Part shown: piece by piece, positions 1 through 8,089 of the stretch | How the letters are laid out: every line of letters starts with the position of its first letter | How positions within the stretch are numbered: the first letter of the stretch is position 1 | IMG/VR virus record: IMGVR_UViG_3300042356_000177 | Span: 1 to 64,000 of that record | Length of the DNA: 64,000 nt | Origin: a virus | Reading direction: 5' to 3' (one strand) | Translations under genes and position numbers: made by a program | The notes under the pieces: model-generated | The model's database searches: none | The model's input: the letters and a program-made list of their open reading frames with translations, nothing else | Told to the model about the DNA's origin: nothing

Positions 1-903
1 AGTCTCAGAACACCATGGGCAAAGTTTAATAATGCAACTACAGATGGATTAGAGTGGAATACCTTCACTGTGATTGCCGGTAGGCCTGCCAGTGGTAAGA
101 CTCTTATTGCAGAACAAATTGTAAGAGAGTCCTTTCCTCTTAACCCCGGTGAGAACTTTAGAGTCCTGCAATTCCAATTTGAGATGCTAGCAAGAACTTC
201 TGCAATACGTGAGTATTCCAGTGTGATTGGTAGATCTTACAAGTACTTATGTAGTGCTGACGGAAAACTTTCAGGTGATGATTTACAAAAATGTTATGAT
301 TACGCAAAAGCCAAAATAAAGTATCCCATAGACGTAGTAGAAAGGCCTTGTACCGTAGAAGAGTTCAAGCAAATTATAGGGGAATACATGATGGACCATG
401 CACACTATGATTCTGATGATAATCTGATTTTTACAAAAGCTCTGATTACTATAGATCACTCTGTACTATTTAAGAACGGACCTACGGAAAAGTCTAAGCA
501 GGACATGCTAGCAAACCTAGGTGAAGCAATTACATCTCTTAAAAGACAGTGGCCGGTAGCATTTGTACTCTTGAGTCAGCTCAATAGAAATATTGACAAC
601 CCTGAGAGAAGTGAAGATGGTAAATATGGTAATTACGTGCTTGAGTCTGATATATTTGGTTCTGATGCAATTCTGCAGCATGCTGATACTGTCATAGGAA
701 TTAATAGACCTGGTAAACAGAAAATTAGATTCTATGGACCTGATAGGTATGTGATTGATGATGACAAGATCTTAGTACTACACTTTCTTAAATCAAGAAA
801 TGGTGAGACTGGATTATGTTTCTTCAAGGCTGAATTTGAAAAGATGATGATTGCAGAGATGATTACACCTCCACAACAGGAGAAAAGACTAACAACAAAA
901 TAG
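1..903 (+). CDS. dnaB: Replicative DNA helicase, DnaB/gp4 family (5' end cut off by window)
   Basis: RecA-fold hexameric helicase that would unwind phage DNA at the fork. The reading frame is open from base 1, so the N-terminus lies outside the window. A first GTG can be read at 70 but sits inside the conserved core and is not the true start. Walker A (AGRPASGKT) is at 76-102. The Walker B strand reads LITIDHS, and a downstream LLSQLNR matches the DnaB-family motif that follows Walker B. Only the C-terminal ATPase domain is present here; the primase-interacting N-terminal domain cannot be assessed. It is followed after 6 bases by the next gene in the same direction, and the replication genes downstream (Sak4-like, SSB-like, primase) fit the role. 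The family assignment is firm; the exact subfamily is not. Confidence 0.88.
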   Translation, partial: SLRTPWAKFNNATTDGLEWNTFTVIAGRPASGKTLIAEQIVRESFPLNPGENFRVLQFQFEMLARTSAIREYSSVIGRSYKYLCSADGKLSGDDLQKCYDYAKAKIKYPIDVVERPCTVEEFKQIIGEYMMDHAHYDSDDNLIFTKALITIDHSVLFKNGPTEKSKQDMLANLGEAITSLKRQWPVAFVLLSQLNRNIDNPERSEDGKYGNYVLESDIFGSDAILQHADTVIGINRPGKQKIRFYGPDRYVIDDDKILVLHFLKSRNGETGLCFFKAEFEKMMIAEMITPPQQEKRLTTK

Positions 904-909
904 TAAATT

Positions 910-1434
910 ATGAGTTTAACAACAAAACCTACAATCAACAGGCAAGAAAAGACTGAGGAACTGTATGCGTTTCATGAATGGAAATTCAAGTTACTAGGTG
1001 AAGACAACCCAGTATTCATCCCCAAGTGTGCTTATGTGCCTAAATTTATGTCAGAGCAGCATATTGGATTCTTTCTTAGTGAACTTAAGAAAGGCAAGGA
1101 TATCTATACTGAGTTTACAAGTATTGACCTAGACCCTGAAGATCCTACCAGAACTCTTTACAAGTGGAGATTCAATCCCCATTATGAAGAAGAGTATGAG
1201 AAGACTGAACCAGCAGCTAATGGTCATTTCAGATATCTTGTCCCTGTATCAGAGTTGATTAAGATTGAAATGGAACAAGCAGTAGAGGTAAGTGAGTTCC
1301 CAGACTTTGATGAGATCATGGATCCAGATCTAGATGCTCCGTTGAGTCAAATTACAATGAGAGATCTTGCAGCTATCATGCTTAAAAAGCCGGTAAGTAA
1401 CAAGAAATGGTTAAATGACATCATTAATTCTTAA
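910..1434 (+). CDS. Conserved hypothetical protein in replication operon
   Basis: I do not recognise a family for this 174-residue protein. It has no signal peptide or membrane segment. The first 60 residues are mixed charge (WKFKLLGEDN, then a run ending in FFLSELKKGKD). The middle contains an acidic stretch, and the last 30 residues (SQITMRDLAAIMLKKPVSNK) look like a compact helical tail. ATG at 910 follows the helicase stop by 6 bases, and the next gene begins 3 bases after its stop, so it is certainly co-transcribed with dnaB and the Sak4-like gene. A helicase loader or adaptor would fit the location, but that is a guess from context only. Confidence 0.75.
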   Translation: MSLTTKPTINRQEKTEELYAFHEWKFKLLGEDNPVFIPKCAYVPKFMSEQHIGFFLSELKKGKDIYTEFTSIDLDPEDPTRTLYKWRFNPHYEEEYEKTEPAANGHFRYLVPVSELIKIEMEQAVEVSEFPDFDEIMDPDLDAPLSQITMRDLAAIMLKKPVSNKKWLNDIINS

Positions 1435-1437
1435 GTC

Positions 1438-2163
1438 ATGGGAATAACATTGCCAACTGTAAAAATTAAGGGGGACAGAGTGAACCCTAAGAGAATATTA
1501 ATTTATTCTAAGCCAAAGACTGGTAAAACCACAGCGTATGCTGGTCTTGATAACAATCTGATTTTTGATTTAGAAAACGGAACTGATTACATTGATGCTC
1601 TTAAGATTAAGATCACTACTCTTCAAGAACTGCTAGATGCCGGTAAAGCTATTAAGGAAGCAGGAAGACCATATGATTATGTTACCATAGATACTGTAAC
1701 TGCATTAGAGGAAATGATTATGCCATTGGCTATCAAACTCTACAGACAGACTCCAATGGGTAAGAACTTTGATGGTGACACTGTAGTTACTTTAGCTAAT
1801 GGTGCAGGATATTTATATATCCGTCAAGCATTCTTCCAAGTATTGGATTTTATTGATACATTAGCGCCCACAATTATCTTATCAGGTCATATCAAAGACA
1901 AACAAGTTGATGATAAAGGTGAACTAGTTATGTCTGCCAACATTGACTTAACTGGTAAGATTAAATCAATGATTTGTGCACAGGCTGATGCTATTGGTTA
2001 TATGTATAGAAAAGGTAATAAGACCATTCTTACATTCAAAACCAATGATGAAGTCACTTGTGGTGCAAGACCAGAGCATCTTAGAAATGAGGAGATAGTA
2101 ATAACAGAGATGATTGACGGAGTCCTTAAGACAACTTGGGACAAGGTATTTATTAACAAATAA
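1438..2163 (+). CDS. RecA-like ATPase, Sak4-type recombination/annealing protein
   Basis: A 241-residue P-loop ATPase resembling the Sak4/AAA_24 group of phage RecA-core proteins. Walker A is the variant SKPKTGKTT near residues 25-33, followed by a strand and an acidic LIFDLENGTDYID. A Walker B-like YDYVTIDTVTALEE lies near residues 80-93, and an LSGHIKDKQ segment near residue 145 matches the position of the third conserved block. Sak4 proteins are single-strand annealing proteins whose activity depends on a cognate SSB, and the next gene, 11 bases downstream, looks like that SSB. Alternatives are another ASCE ATPase such as a helicase accessory. The ATPase call is firm and the Sak4 call is fairly firm. 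Confidence 0.8.
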   Translation: MGITLPTVKIKGDRVNPKRILIYSKPKTGKTTAYAGLDNNLIFDLENGTDYIDALKIKITTLQELLDAGKAIKEAGRPYDYVTIDTVTALEEMIMPLAIKLYRQTPMGKNFDGDTVVTLANGAGYLYIRQAFFQVLDFIDTLAPTIILSGHIKDKQVDDKGELVMSANIDLTGKIKSMICAQADAIGYMYRKGNKTILTFKTNDEVTCGARPEHLRNEEIVITEMIDGVLKTTWDKVFINK

Positions 2164-2174
2164 AACAAAGAAAG

Positions 2175-2852
2175 ATGGCTTTAAGCACAACAGATTTGGG
2201 CAAAGAAGGTGGAGGACTACCTAAAACATTTGCACCGGGAAACCACGCACTACAAATTAACAGTGTGTATTTAGAAGATTTCAAATTCATTCCAGATGCA
2301 GTGCATCTCATGATGAACATGGAGACTGAACCTATTGAAGGGTTTGAAGGATTTATGATTGACAAAGATGATGCAAGCAAGGGTCACTATGCAGGTCAGA
2401 TTGGTAGAGTTAAGGCTAGCCAATATGCATTTGCTGATGGTGAGACTAAGTCAGGTATCAAGATTCAGAGAGATAGATCTATCATGATGTTCTTGCAGAA
2501 CTTATGTAAGACTTTGGGAATCAATGATTGGTTCTTGGCCCAGGATAATAAGCATGACACAATCCAGGAGTTTGTAAATGCATTCAACACCACAGCTCCT
2601 TTTAAAGATAAGTATCTTGAGTTCTGTATTGCTGGTAAAGAATATGAAGGTAAAACTGGTTACACTAATTACGATATGTGGTTGCCAAAAGGTTCTAAAG
2701 ATGGTTATGCCTATGCAGCTAAAGGCTCTAAGGTAGTGCCTTACAATGAGGCAGATCATCTTAAGAAACTAGAAGTAAAACCCGTTGTGGGATTCGGTGA
2801 TGATGATTTGGATATTCCAACTAGATCATCTTCAGACTTCAGTCTTGACTAA
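2175..2852 (+). CDS. Probable single-stranded DNA-binding protein
   Basis: A 225-residue soluble protein. The body is rich in beta-type segments (HALQINSVYLEDF, then VHLMMNMETEPI), consistent with an OB fold. The last 20 residues are an acidic, low-complexity tail (FGDDDLDIPTRSS) of the kind SSBs use to dock partners. It lies directly after the Sak4-like ATPase and before the primase, the usual place for SSB-like proteins of crAss-like phages. No single diagnostic motif is visible, so the call rests on composition, tail and context. The start is clear: an A/G-rich leader (AAAGAAAG) precedes ATG 2175. A hairpin terminator follows the stop codon. Confidence 0.6.
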   Translation: MALSTTDLGKEGGGLPKTFAPGNHALQINSVYLEDFKFIPDAVHLMMNMETEPIEGFEGFMIDKDDASKGHYAGQIGRVKASQYAFADGETKSGIKIQRDRSIMMFLQNLCKTLGINDWFLAQDNKHDTIQEFVNAFNTTAPFKDKYLEFCIAGKEYEGKTGYTNYDMWLPKGSKDGYAYAAKGSKVVPYNEADHLKKLEVKPVVGFGDDDLDIPTRSSSDFSLD

Positions 2853-2870
2853 GCATAGCAGCTTATAGTT

Positions 2871-2899
2871 AAAGGGGAGTCTAAGGGTTCCCCTTTTCT
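2871..2899 (+). terminator. Hairpin terminator after SSB-like gene
   Basis: The arm AAAGGGGA (2871-2878) pairs with TCCCCTTT (2889-2896) across a 10-base loop and runs into TTTTCT. It lies 18 bases after the SSB-like stop codon and 17 bases before the primase start, so it likely separates two transcription units. Confidence 0.7.
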
Positions 2900-2915
2900 A
2901 TTAAATTTACAAATT

Positions 2916-3911
2916 ATGATATCTACAAGAACAATTATCGGGGGTATAGAAGATGTACCAAGAGAATGGATATTTGAATACTATCTCAATCTCAAGGAAA
3001 GACTAACAGGTCAAGATGTAAAGATTTTATCTGCATTTAATTCTAGTGATAAAGTACCATCCATGTTTGTCTATTTTGACACCATGAGTGGACAGTACAA
3101 GTTCAAAGATTTCTCTTCAGGTCATCAGGGTGATGCAATTCATTTAGTAACATCCTTGTTTAATCTTGGAACATTTGCTCATACAGTCAATAAAATTGTG
3201 GCTGATTATGCTGCCTATCTCAAGGATAATAACATTACTGCAACTACAGAGCATCAGTTTCATGATAAGTTTAAGGTTACTGACTATGAGATCAGACACT
3301 GGACTAATCTAGATGAGGCCTATTGGATGGGTTACAAGATAGGTTCTAAGTTATTAGAGCACTACAATGTTGCTCCGTTAGAGTTCTTCACTATGGAGAA
3401 GACAGAACTAGATGGTACTGTAACTTCTATGACCTTTAATAGAAAGTATGTCTATGGTTATTTCCGGAAAGATGGTTCTTTATACAAGATCTACATGCCC
3501 AAGAATCCAGAGAAGAAGTTTATCAAAGTTGAGAATTATACACAGGGTTCTGATCAGTTAACCTCTAGCAGTTGTGATGCTTTGATTATTACTTCATCTC
3601 TCAAAGATTTAATGGCATTTAGGAAACTTGGAATAAAAGGTTATCAATCAATTGCTCCTGACAGTGAGAACAGTATGATTACTAAAACTGGTATGCACAT
3701 ATTGAAGCAAAGATTTGGTAAGGTGATCGTCTTGTTTGACAATGATGAACCGGGTATAGCAGCAGCTAAGAAGTATCAGGAAAACTATGGAGTTAGCTAT
3801 GTAGTGCTTGATATGGAGAAGGATTTATCTGATTCAGTCAAGGCTCATGGTCTTATTAAAGTCAAGGAAAAATTAGTATCTTTATTAGATGAGTTGGACA
3901 TTTCAAGGTAA
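2916..3911 (+). CDS. DNA primase-like protein with Toprim domain
   Basis: A 331-residue protein, probably synthesising primers with the DnaB helicase upstream. Residues 1-90 (including KFKDFSSGHQGDAIHLV) resemble the primase N-terminal domain of Bacteroidota phages, in which the zinc-binding cysteines of classical CHC2 domains are absent. A Toprim-like domain covers roughly residues 215-320. Its second block, VIVLFDNDEPG (residues 270-280), has the DxD metal-binding signature. The first block reads DALIITSSLKDLM near residue 221, where canonical Toprim enzymes carry a catalytic Glu; here that position is Thr/Ser. The gene follows a terminator and overlaps the next by 23 bases. A primase role is likely from family and context, although the missing Glu leaves catalysis open. 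Confidence 0.75.
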   Translation: MISTRTIIGGIEDVPREWIFEYYLNLKERLTGQDVKILSAFNSSDKVPSMFVYFDTMSGQYKFKDFSSGHQGDAIHLVTSLFNLGTFAHTVNKIVADYAAYLKDNNITATTEHQFHDKFKVTDYEIRHWTNLDEAYWMGYKIGSKLLEHYNVAPLEFFTMEKTELDGTVTSMTFNRKYVYGYFRKDGSLYKIYMPKNPEKKFIKVENYTQGSDQLTSSSCDALIITSSLKDLMAFRKLGIKGYQSIAPDSENSMITKTGMHILKQRFGKVIVLFDNDEPGIAAAKKYQENYGVSYVVLDMEKDLSDSVKAHGLIKVKEKLVSLLDELDISR

Positions 3912-4314
3912 AGAGTTTGATGAATTCTGCATCCCAGATGGTGGTGTAGGTTTTATCTACATGATGACTGCCATTATAGATGGTAAGTCAATTGCATATA
4001 TTGGTAAGAAGAACTTCTTTGCTAATATCAAGAGGAAAATGGGTAAGAAAGCATTAGCTATGAGCACTGATAAAAGGCTCAAGAAGTATACGCGGGAACT
4101 TAAACCAGATTTCATGAGATATTACAGCAGTAATAAGATTCTCAAAGATGCTCACAAAGCAGAAGTACAAATCAAGAGAGAGATTCTCAGGATATGCTAT
4201 TCAGCCACAGAGCTTACATACCAGGAAGTAAAGCACCAGTTTCAATATGAAGTGCTTGAGAAAGAAGAATTCCTAAATGGGAATATCTTAGGTAGGTTTT
4301 ATAAAACAAAGTAA
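3889..4314 (+). CDS. SegE-like GIY-YIG endonuclease
   Basis: A 141-residue protein of the 'putative endonuclease SegE-like, GIY-YIG' type. The two signature halves appear as GFIYMMT (about residue 20) and SIAYIGKKNFF (about residue 38), followed by a basic stretch with conserved aromatic and Arg residues (MRYYSSNK) and a C-terminal Glu-rich helix. Members cut DNA as single-strand or double-strand nucleases and include free-standing homing enzymes of T-even phages. ATG 3889 lies inside the primase end (23-base overlap, different frame), which suggests translational coupling. It is intact. Whether it acts as a selfish homing enzyme or in phage recombination cannot be told from sequence. Confidence 0.78.
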   Translation: MSWTFQGKEFDEFCIPDGGVGFIYMMTAIIDGKSIAYIGKKNFFANIKRKMGKKALAMSTDKRLKKYTRELKPDFMRYYSSNKILKDAHKAEVQIKREILRICYSATELTYQEVKHQFQYEVLEKEEFLNGNILGRFYKTK

Positions 4315-4315
4315 T

Positions 4316-4486
4316 ATGCGTTCAAAAGAAAAAGCAGATGAATTGTATAACAATTCACTAAAACTTTACGGCCAAGAAAAAGCTAAGAAAGAAGCATTGA
4401 ACTCTGCTCATGCTGCTAAAGCTCTTGCCCCTATGGACCGTTGGGAATATTGGGGAAGAGTTGTAAATCACATAATTTCAAGATAA
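4316..4486 (+). CDS. Small 56-residue protein between SegE-like and DUF6878 genes
   Basis: A short frame that fits exactly between its neighbours: ATG 4316 is one base after the SegE stop codon and TAA 4484-4486 is two bases before the best start of the next gene. The product is a Lys/Ala-rich helical segment (residues 1-38, including KAKKEALNSAHAAKAL) followed by an aromatic end (DRWEYWGRVVNHI). I do not recognise a family. The tight packing and ordinary codon use support a real gene, although it is small and could be non-coding spacer by chance. Confidence 0.55.
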   Translation: MRSKEKADELYNNSLKLYGQEKAKKEALNSAHAAKALAPMDRWEYWGRVVNHIISR

Positions 4487-4488
4487 GT

Positions 4489-4890
4489 ATGACAGAAATG
4501 GAAGTTACCAGCCTCTTATTGAAGCTGGCTGACCTTGGTGTGACCGGGGTTAAAGTAAGATATGAAGGTGGAGGAGACTCAGGTGCTATTGAATGGATAT
4601 ACTATACAACAAGTCCCTGTGAGAATCCACATGATGTAGATGACTTAGTTGATGAATGGGGAGGTGATTCTGCAGATTTGAGAAGCTTGACTTCTGAATT
4701 ATGTGATGATTTAGAATCTTTTGCCAATAATAGAATTTTAGATGATCTTGAAGATTGGTGGAATAATGATGGTGGTTATGGAGAACTATCAATCTGTGTG
4801 CCTTCAGGACAGTACAAAGTCAACAATGTTATTAGAGTAACTCAAGAGTTCTTGCATGAAGGAGATTTATTAAGTAAAGCTGATGAGTAA
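4489..4890 (+). CDS. DUF6878 family protein
   Basis: About 133 residues from ATG 4489 (MTEMEVTSLL...). A longer reading from TTG 4441 would overlap the 56-residue gene and adds nothing conserved, so 4489 is preferred. The central GVKVRYEGGGDSGAIEWI and the later WWNNDGGYGELSICV match the DUF6878 pattern (a GxGDSGxIE block, then a W..x.GGxGE block), a family of unknown function found in phages and on mobile elements. It ends in an ATG overlap with the DUF6915 gene (shared base 4890), and the two are often neighbours. No catalytic residues can be named. Confidence 0.72.
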   Translation: MTEMEVTSLLLKLADLGVTGVKVRYEGGGDSGAIEWIYYTTSPCENPHDVDDLVDEWGGDSADLRSLTSELCDDLESFANNRILDDLEDWWNNDGGYGELSICVPSGQYKVNNVIRVTQEFLHEGDLLSKADE

Positions 4891-5231
4891 TGGCACATCC
4901 TTGGGAACATTCAAAATCATCAGCTAGAAAGTTTGGAGGTGTACCTGAAGATTACCATCACATTCATGAGTGGTTTGATGCTACTAAAGCATGGATAGCC
5001 CATAGTAAGCATAGGATGTTTAGACATCATGCTGAAGGTATCTTTGAATGTGAGAAGGTATTTGGTGTATCTTTTGTCAACTCTGCTGGTAAAACTGTAT
5101 ACACAAGATATGTTGCAGAACAGCATGTCAAGGAGGATTGTAATAATTATATCCCTAGTGCTAAAGAATGGGTGGATAACATTAATACACCTACAGAATG
5201 GATGATTAAAACACTTAAAATAGAAGACTGA
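4890..5231 (+). CDS. DUF6915 family protein
   Basis: A 113-residue protein that starts MAHPWEHSKSSARKFGG and contains IHEWFDATKA, FRHHAEGIFECEKVFG and AEQHVKEDC...IPSAKEWV. These blocks correspond to the DUF6915 family as I recall it: an N-terminal MAHP..H, central RHHAEGIF, and a late EQHV.ED. The several conserved histidines (HEWF, RHHAEGIF, EQHV) suggest a metal site, but no activity is known. It overlaps both neighbours by one base (4890 and 5231), so translation is coupled through DUF6878, DUF6915 and the next unknown gene. Confidence 0.75.
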   Translation: MAHPWEHSKSSARKFGGVPEDYHHIHEWFDATKAWIAHSKHRMFRHHAEGIFECEKVFGVSFVNSAGKTVYTRYVAEQHVKEDCNNYIPSAKEWVDNINTPTEWMIKTLKIED

Positions 5232-5623
5232 TGATTTTAAACAGACAAGAAGCAAGTAATATCTTAAAGATGTTACAGTCAGAAGATCAAGACAACATGA
5301 CTATAGCTTTCCAGGCTATTGATGCTCACACATTTAGTACAAAAGAAATTGGATATCTTATTTATTTCTACAAGTTTAGTAAATATGATAAGGCTGCTTG
5401 GGAAAATCATGCTCCGAAGTCTTACAAAATTTTGGACAAGTTTGTAAATATGAATGAGCCTCTTACTTATGGTAAGGGTCTGACAATTATGATTGAAAAG
5501 AAAACTAAGCCTGAGATTATTGAGCTGTTCTTAGAAGGACATGTAGCTGAATTAACTCGGATGTTAGGAACTATGGGTTACCCCGTAGAGAGTTTAGAGA
5601 TTAACATAAATCTAAAGAAATGA
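5231..5623 (+). CDS. Hypothetical 130-residue protein
   Basis: Not recognised. It is a soluble, probably all-helical protein with HEAT/ARM-like spacing of helices (EASNILKMLQSEDQ, AFQAIDAHTF, IGYLIYFYKFSK). It shares base 5231 with the DUF6915 gene and overlaps the VWA gene by 4 bases (ATGA), so it is translated as part of the cluster leading into the VWA/MoxR pair. It could be an adaptor for that pair, which is an inference from gene order alone. Confidence 0.7.
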   Translation: MILNRQEASNILKMLQSEDQDNMTIAFQAIDAHTFSTKEIGYLIYFYKFSKYDKAAWENHAPKSYKILDKFVNMNEPLTYGKGLTIMIEKKTKPEIIELFLEGHVAELTRMLGTMGYPVESLEININLKK

Positions 5624-6846
5624 GTAAACATGATTCACTGGGTAAAGCCAGCAAAGAGCTAATGTGGAAAGAACCCTTCTATGGTTTCTTTCTGATTATG
5701 CTAAACAAGATTTGGACTAATAGAGTTCCAACGGCAGGCGTAAGTAAGAATGGTATTAACTACCAACTTGCTATCAATGAAGATTTCTGGGAGAAATTAC
5801 CAGAAGCACATCACATAGGTTTACTAAAGCATGAGTTATTGCACATTGCTTTCTTCCACCTGAGTCAAGTATTTAAGTTTCCAGATCACAAGATGGCAAA
5901 CATAGCTATGGACATGGAGATCAATCAGTACATTGATGATGAATATTTACCTGAAGGTGGTATTGACATCAAAGACTATGATGACATGAATCTTGACCTT
6001 AAAGCTGGTTGCCGTTATTATTATGACAAGCTTAAACAAGCTCAGGAAGAGAAAAAACAGAATGGTACATGTGGTTCTCCTAATATGGATAAACTACTGG
6101 ATGGTCTAGAACAAGGACAATGTACCGTAGTTATAGGTGGTCCTGGCGGTGATAAAGAAGTAGAGATTCCAGAACATGCTACATGGGAAGAATTTGAAGA
6201 TTTATCTGAAGCAGAGCAAAAGTTGATTGAACAACAAGTTCAAAGAATTCTTACTAATGCTGCAGAACAAACTGTAAAGAAGAGAGGTACTGTACCGGGT
6301 AATATCCAACAGCTACTTGACAAACTTCAAAATTTGGAAAAGCCTAAGTTTGACTGGCGTGGTTATGTCAGAAGATTCACAGGTACATCTACTAAAGTTT
6401 TTACAAAGAAGCTTAGAAGAAAAGAGAATAGAAGATATTCTGACAATCCAGGTCTGAAGATTAAGATGAGACAACACATGTTGTTGGCTATTGATACTTC
6501 AGGTTCTGTAAGTGACACTGAACTCAAAGAGTTTATGGGTGAGATTTATCACATTCATAAGTGTGGGGTTGACGTTACTATTATCCAGTGTGATACAACA
6601 ATTAAATCTATTGAACCGTTTGATCCCAAGAAAGATCTTACAGTTCATGGAAGAGGTGGGACTGAATTTGATCCCGTCCTAGAATATTATAATGCCAATC
6701 TAAGAAAGTATACAAGTCTTGTATATTTTACAGATGGTGAGTGTTACTCATCTGTGCAACCAAAAGCACCAGTATTATGGGTGCTGTCTGAACGGTCAAG
6801 TATGAATGATAGCCTTCCGGGCAAAGTGATTAAGTTAGAACTCTAA
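5620..6846 (+). CDS. Metallopeptidase-like plus VWA domain protein (DUF2201/VWA_2 type)
   Basis: A 408-residue, two-domain protein. The N-terminal third has HELLH (residues 71-75) inside a helix (GLLKHELLHIAFF), the zincin-like block of DUF2201-type putative metallopeptidases. The C-terminal third is a von Willebrand A-type fold: DTSGS at residues 292-296 is the DxSxS metal-ion site, followed by GRGGTEFDP (the MIDAS Thr) and VYFTDGE (the MIDAS Asp). The middle is charged and Gln-rich. Proteins of this kind pair with MoxR AAA+ ATPases to remodel or metallate a client, and the MoxR-type gene follows 11 bases downstream. The client in this phage is unknown. All key residues are present. Confidence 0.82.
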   Translation: MSKHDSLGKASKELMWKEPFYGFFLIMLNKIWTNRVPTAGVSKNGINYQLAINEDFWEKLPEAHHIGLLKHELLHIAFFHLSQVFKFPDHKMANIAMDMEINQYIDDEYLPEGGIDIKDYDDMNLDLKAGCRYYYDKLKQAQEEKKQNGTCGSPNMDKLLDGLEQGQCTVVIGGPGGDKEVEIPEHATWEEFEDLSEAEQKLIEQQVQRILTNAAEQTVKKRGTVPGNIQQLLDKLQNLEKPKFDWRGYVRRFTGTSTKVFTKKLRRKENRRYSDNPGLKIKMRQHMLLAIDTSGSVSDTELKEFMGEIYHIHKCGVDVTIIQCDTTIKSIEPFDPKKDLTVHGRGGTEFDPVLEYYNANLRKYTSLVYFTDGECYSSVQPKAPVLWVLSERSSMNDSLPGKVIKLEL

Positions 6847-6857
6847 AAAGAAAAGTT

Positions 6858-8033
6858 ATGAGCCAAGTACAATTGAATATTGATGAATTAAAAGGATTTT
6901 TGGGACACATGGTTAGAAATAACCAGTTCATTCAAGCTCAGGGCAAAGTTCCTGTAGCTGTAAATATTGAGGGTGATGCAGGTTTGGGTAAGACTTCTTC
7001 CCTAATGCAGCTCGCTGTTGAGATGGATATGGCTGTAATTAAGCTAAACTTGAGCCAGATAGAAGAGTTGGGTGACCTTGTAGGTTTCCCATTCAAAGAA
7101 TTTGAGATTGAGAATAAAGAAGGTGCAAAGAAATGGGTTCAAGAAACTTTACTTGAGACATATGTCAAGAATGGATTTAGACCTACTAGTCAAAGTAGAA
7201 TGTCTCATGCTGCTCCTGAATGGATTCAGGGTCAACAAGAAGGTGGTTTCCTAATCCTTGATGACTACACTCGTGCAGACCAAAGATTTATGCAAGCCAC
7301 TATGGAGTTAATAGACCGTCAAGAGTATATCTCTTGGAAGCTACCTAAGAACTGGCATATCGTCTTGACTACTAATCCAGACAATGGTGACTATAATGTA
7401 ACTAGTCTTGACATTGCTCAGAAGACCAGATTTATCTCTACTGAGGTAAAATTCTGTGAGAAAGTGTGGGCACGTTGGGCAGAGTCTGTTGGTATTGACG
7501 GTAGATGTATCAACTTCTTGTTGATGAATCCTGAGATAGTAACTACATCTGTTAATCCAAGAGCTATTACTACCTTCTTTAACTCTATCAGCTCTATTAC
7601 TAAGTTTGAGGATGAGTTGCCAGTTATTCAAATGATTGGTGAAGGTTCTGTAGGTCCAGAAGTATCATCTTTGTTCACTATGTTCATTAATAATCAGATG
7701 GATAGAATCATTGCACCAAGTGACGTGATTAACAATCCTAATGAGGCTTATGTTATTGGTCAGTTGAACTCTGTAATTGGTACAGGAGATGATTTCCGTG
7801 CTGATATTTCTAGTGTGATGGCTACACGTTTGATCAACTTTTGTTTGGTGCATTCACAAGATAAAGCAGTTCCAGATGCAATGATTAATCGTGTGATTAA
7901 ACTACTTACAGACTGTGATTCATTCTCTGATGACTTGAAGTATTTCATGGTTAAAGAGATTGTCAATGGAAACAAAGCCAAATGGCAAAAACTAATGATG
8001 AACAGTGCGGTAGTCAAGATGGCTGTCAAGTAA
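6858..8033 (+). CDS. MoxR-type AAA+ ATPase
   Basis: A 391-residue AAA+ protein. Walker A EGDAGLGKT is at residues 38-46, Walker B is in GGFLILDDYTRAD (about residues 127-139, with DD instead of DE), and a sensor-1 segment LTTNPDNGD is near residue 171, followed by TRF at the expected arginine position. The order and the 'VA domain gene just upstream' arrangement are typical of MoxR/VWA pairs, which act as ring-shaped chaperones or chelatase-like machines on a partner held by the VWA protein. The gene is the last of its unit, since two hairpins follow within 90 bases. The ATPase call is firm; its target is unknown. Confidence 0.85.
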   Translation: MSQVQLNIDELKGFLGHMVRNNQFIQAQGKVPVAVNIEGDAGLGKTSSLMQLAVEMDMAVIKLNLSQIEELGDLVGFPFKEFEIENKEGAKKWVQETLLETYVKNGFRPTSQSRMSHAAPEWIQGQQEGGFLILDDYTRADQRFMQATMELIDRQEYISWKLPKNWHIVLTTNPDNGDYNVTSLDIAQKTRFISTEVKFCEKVWARWAESVGIDGRCINFLLMNPEIVTTSVNPRAITTFFNSISSITKFEDELPVIQMIGEGSVGPEVSSLFTMFINNQMDRIIAPSDVINNPNEAYVIGQLNSVIGTGDDFRADISSVMATRLINFCLVHSQDKAVPDAMINRVIKLLTDCDSFSDDLKYFMVKEIVNGNKAKWQKLMMNSAVVKMAVK

Positions 8034-8047
8034 AACAAGCGTAGAGC

Positions 8048-8068
8048 AGTTCCCCTCTAAAAGGAACT
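8048..8068 (+). terminator. Small hairpin after MoxR gene (possible terminator)
   Basis: AGTTCC (8048-8053) pairs with GGAACT (8063-8068) across a 9-base loop, then TCTTACT follows. It lies 14 bases after the MoxR stop codon. The T run is weak, so the terminator call is tentative. Confidence 0.35.
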
Positions 8069-8089
8069 TCTTACTAATTCAAAACAATG

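Noticed and set aside
70-903. GTG at 70 as a true start of DnaB
   Set aside because: The frame is open to base 1 and the preceding residues continue the helicase domain, so the gene is cut by the window.
4441-4488. TTG start for the DUF6878 gene
   Set aside because: It would overlap the 56-residue frame, and the extra residues are not part of the family pattern; ATG 4489 fits the conserved N-terminus.
6858-8033. MoxR-type ATPase as a terminase or packaging ATPase
   Set aside because: Motif order and the adjacent VWA gene fit MoxR; no nuclease domain or terminase motifs are present.
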